Assembly: GCA_030248215.1 (NCBI GenBank)
Contig: JASANG010000610.1
Location: forward strand, 62,001-126,000
Source: Enoplolaimus lenunculus
Taxonomy: Eukaryota; Nematoda; Enoplea; Enoplida; Thoracostomopsidae
DNA length: 64,000 nt
Direction: 5' to 3'
Part shown: piece by piece, positions 60,980 through 64,000 of the stretch
Layout of the letters: every line of letters starts with the position of its first letter
Position numbering within the stretch: position 1 is the stretch's first letter
Notes under the pieces: model-generated
The model's database searches: none
The model's input: only the letters and a program-made list of their open reading frames with translations
Told to the model about the DNA's origin: nothing
Made by a program: the position numbers and the translations under genes

Positions 60980-61717
60980 TACTTCAATCACTTGCTTTAA
61001 TATAATTTATGTCTGCATTCTGTTATTTCCACACATAACTGGCAAAAAAGCAAGCTTGAATTGTAAATTTGCGAACCGCAACAGCAACTATTATTAACAT
61101 TTTACTACTAATTTACTTGTTTTGTTGCAAAATTTAGCTTAAACCCACAATAATGAATAAATATACAAACATGCGAAAACGGTGAAAAATGTTGCATAAT
61201 AAATGATTATTCTATGTCTGCGCTGTGCATCCATGAATTCATTTCGTTTTTTACAACTGTCCATCTCTCGTAGGGGGAGGGTAGGACAGGACGAGTCGGG
61301 AAAAGTTCTAACATTGTTGGCCTCTCGGAAACGAGAGTGGAAATACAATAATCATAGGAGTAAATTGTGATCAAAACACAAAGAATGGAACAAAATAACA
61401 AGGAATGCAGTTCATATGGTGTGTTTTTGCACGGTGACAATATGTTATCATGTGAAATTTGTATATATATATATTAGTTTTAGATAGGTATATGTGTGTA
61501 TAACTGCAGTTTAACTAATATGAATCAACATAACAACGTAACACAAAACAAAAAAACTAAATTTAAATGTGACTGGTGAGAGATCCGTCACCTACTGAAC
61601 TACTATTTGTAAGATTGTTTGTCGAGTTGCTGCGTTCGTTTTTGAATTTTTGCTTATTTTTTGTTTTCATTTTATTTTGGATGCTTCGTTATTCGTTGGA
61701 ATTGAACAGCGAATCCT

Positions 61718-61718
61718 A

Positions 61719-61769
<51 letters not shown>
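61718..61769 (+). repeat. AAT microsatellite
   Basis: About 17 uninterrupted AAT units, followed by a shorter AAT run after AAC. Confidence 0.95.
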
Positions 61770-63597
61770 CAATAATAATATATTATGCAATCACAATAAT
61801 AAAATAATAAATAATTTTGTTGCAATAATACCATAGTAATTAATATATAATCGACAAGTAAATGTTCAGAAACTAGAAACTCAAAATTGCTGAACAGATT
61901 CAGCTAATCCGTAGTGCTTGCTGTATTTTAGCACACATTGTTAAATGGAATACTTAAATTTATACTGGCAGATGGATTTAGACAAAAATTTGAATTTAGG
62001 CTTAAGCAGAAACATTAGAAAATTAAAAATTGAAACCCTAGTTTTCCGTAGGGATTTTGTATTTCTAGATATAGTAGCAATTTCGCATCTTAGACAAACA
62101 AACGTACCGTCAGATGAATGGCTGTAACTCTTAGCGGCGTTACAGCATTTAACCCGGCAACAAATTAAGAATACACAGGTGATAATATTGAGTGCATAAA
62201 TATACCGTACTGGGTTGTTTTCAATTTTCAATGCAATACACACAATGGCTGAGTATGTGAAAGCCTACTTACTGAGTAACTCACTGATGAAGGAACGGAT
62301 GTAAAGTGGATATAACCCCTGCAAAACTTAGAAAGAGGCAGGAAAAAACTACTTGTACAGGTTACAAAATAGCCTCTATGGATGCCAGACCTCAAAAAAT
62401 AGCTCTGAATTAAGCTTTCCCACTTTAAAATATATGCATTTAAACTAAGAAAAATGATAATTTCAGACAGCAAAACTTCTACAAATGGATGATTTGACTC
62501 ATTCATTGTTAGCAGCCAGCATAATGTGATAATAAACCAAAAACGGAATTGCCAAACAATAAAATATAAGCGGTCATATATAATTTTGGAATAACAGTAA
62601 GCGTGTAGGTTTTACACGATTAAAACTGCAAGCAAGACCTAAGACAACATTAATAACGAGAGGCAGCCTCAACTTTCACGGCAATAATCAAAATTAATTT
62701 TGTTTATACTCTATAAAAGTTTAAACTTGATTTAAGCTTAATGTAATCCAGCAGTATTAAACTAACATTCTAGATTAAATAAACTAACAGGTCGGTTTAA
62801 GCTTAGACTTGTTTAAAATCTAATATATTTTAAGTTTAAGCTAAACTTAACGAACTCTTAGATGCATGTAATTTCTGGGCTGCACTTGTTACTTGAACTA
62901 AAAATAAGTTTACTTAAACTCGTGTTAAACTTACAAACATGTTAGGTTAAGTAAGACTTAAATTTCTAGTTTAGTTAGTCCGTCGAGCCGTTTAAGTCTT
63001 AGTGAAACTAATATTCCACTGTAGTTAAGCTATTTTTTAAGTTTAAGTTTTAGAGAGTAGTTAGGTAGTTGTTTGGTTCCCCCCACGCTAGTGTTCATTT
63101 GATAGAAGGTAAACAATTTTCCGCCACGACTGTTTATTGACAACAGCACAAATGAAAGCTGATCTGGCTAAAACTATAAGCTATAAGTAAAAACCTTGAA
63201 ATATCATATTTTTGAAAACAAGTTACAAATTTTTCACCAAAAACTCCAAAGACAAAAACGAACAACAACTAAAATGAATGAGTATCTTTCTGATCCTCAA
63301 GCAACAAAAAAGCAGTGTCCATATGTTTACGTCATAAATATGCCTCAAACTATCATTGACCCAGTGACCAACCGAGAACATTGTACGAAATGTAACCTTC
63401 TCTTAAACGTGACCTTGCCATTCTCTCTCTAATTTCACAATTTTGTTCCCTGTGTCGTAATATTCAAATCATTTTCCGTCGTCTGTCAATTTTTTTGTGC
63501 CCTTGAACTATTTCTCTCTATTTTCTCTCGTTTTTTAATTTAAAAAGAAGAGAGTTTAGTTTTTCATTTTATACTGGCGGATTCGAAAATTTCTGAC

Positions 63598-63740
63598 GTA
63601 AGGGGCACGCCATATACAGCAGGCGAAACGGCTCGAGAGCGAAGCGAACAAGAACCAAAACGCAATTTTGGTATTAAAACCTAATATAAAATGTTGGTTT
63701 TGATTCATGTTGGTTGCGAGATAGCAATGACTAAATGGTT
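63598..63740. repeat. Dispersed repeat, copy 2
   Basis: GAGCGAAGCGAACAAGAACC and AATGTTGGTTTTGATTCATG correspond to the 46185-46310 copy. A third, weaker relative with GAGCGAAGCGAGTCAGAAGC is near 7931. Confidence 0.45.
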
Positions 63741-64000
63741 CACTCCCTTATTATCTGCCAGTAATTTAATTTAACACAAAAAATTCACAATTCCACCGTC
63801 AAAATTGCAAATCCTGCAATAGTTCACGTAGTTTTTTTTTCTATTTCTGTAACCTTGAATATCCACGAGACCGCTCTGCATTCACCTGTCGTATATAATT
63901 GTGTACATTATATTTCGTTTTTAAAAAAGTGAATTTAAAATAGCAGCTGGTATAAAAAAGATAAAAATTCAAATAAAATTTGTGGATGAAGTTGTGCGGC

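Larger units (their letters stand above)
56362..64000. other. Intergenic region upstream of COUP-TF
   Basis: Microsatellites, a family T fragment, TTAGGC/TTAAGC-like stretches (62710-63050) and the unassigned ORF at 57461. Any COUP-TF promoter or noncoding 5' exon should lie from 55043 upward, but no TATA box or initiator could be chosen with confidence. Confidence 0.5.

Noticed and set aside
63196-63432. 78-aa ORF near the right edge
   Set aside because: No recognisable domain; length is within chance for this AT-rich DNA.

Overview
The window is AT-rich nuclear DNA from an intron-rich animal, almost certainly an invertebrate. It carries two protein-coding genes with spliced GT-AG introns: a 19-exon SCYL1-type pseudokinase on the + strand and a 5-exon COUP-TF/NR2F (seven-up type) nuclear receptor on the - strand. 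Both could be assembled exon by exon, with reading frames that join exactly. The species cannot be fixed from the sequence. No prokaryotic operon, CRISPR array, rRNA or clearly intact tRNA is visible.

Layout: 1-15.4 kb is intergenic, with simple repeats, at least four short hAT-type DNA transposons, local tandem duplications, a tRNA-like fossil and the 3' end of a LINE (RNase H tail plus CCHC finger). 15.4-32.1 kb is the SCYL1 gene (916 codons); several introns carry miniature transposons, including an opposed pair in intron 10 and a TIR element with internal 174-bp tandem repeats in intron 17. 32.1-39.5 kb lies between the two convergent 3' ends and is full of nested and adjacent miniature transposons. 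39.5-55.0 kb is the COUP-TF gene (1,807 codons); its first coding exon encodes about 1,420 residues of low-complexity A/B domain before the zinc fingers, and intron 4 is 7.8 kb. 55.0-64 kb is intergenic, with TA-flanked elements, microsatellites and one unassigned Cys-rich ORF.

SCYL1 proteins are catalytically inactive kinase-like HEAT-repeat factors of Golgi-ER traffic. COUP-TFs are DNA-binding repressors/activators of development. Nothing suggests a functional link between the two; they are simply tail-to-tail neighbours.

The most unusual content is (1) a set of related hAT-type miniature elements sharing CAGGGT termini and 8-bp target duplications but each filled with its own variant of a CCGGAT-like subterminal repeat, (2) the very large A/B domain of the COUP-TF with a 39-Gln run, an imperfect 17-residue repeat and a PxDLS motif, and (3) an SCYL1 C-terminus in which the usual terminal dibasic motif is buried behind a 14-residue tail ending in Phe-Phe.
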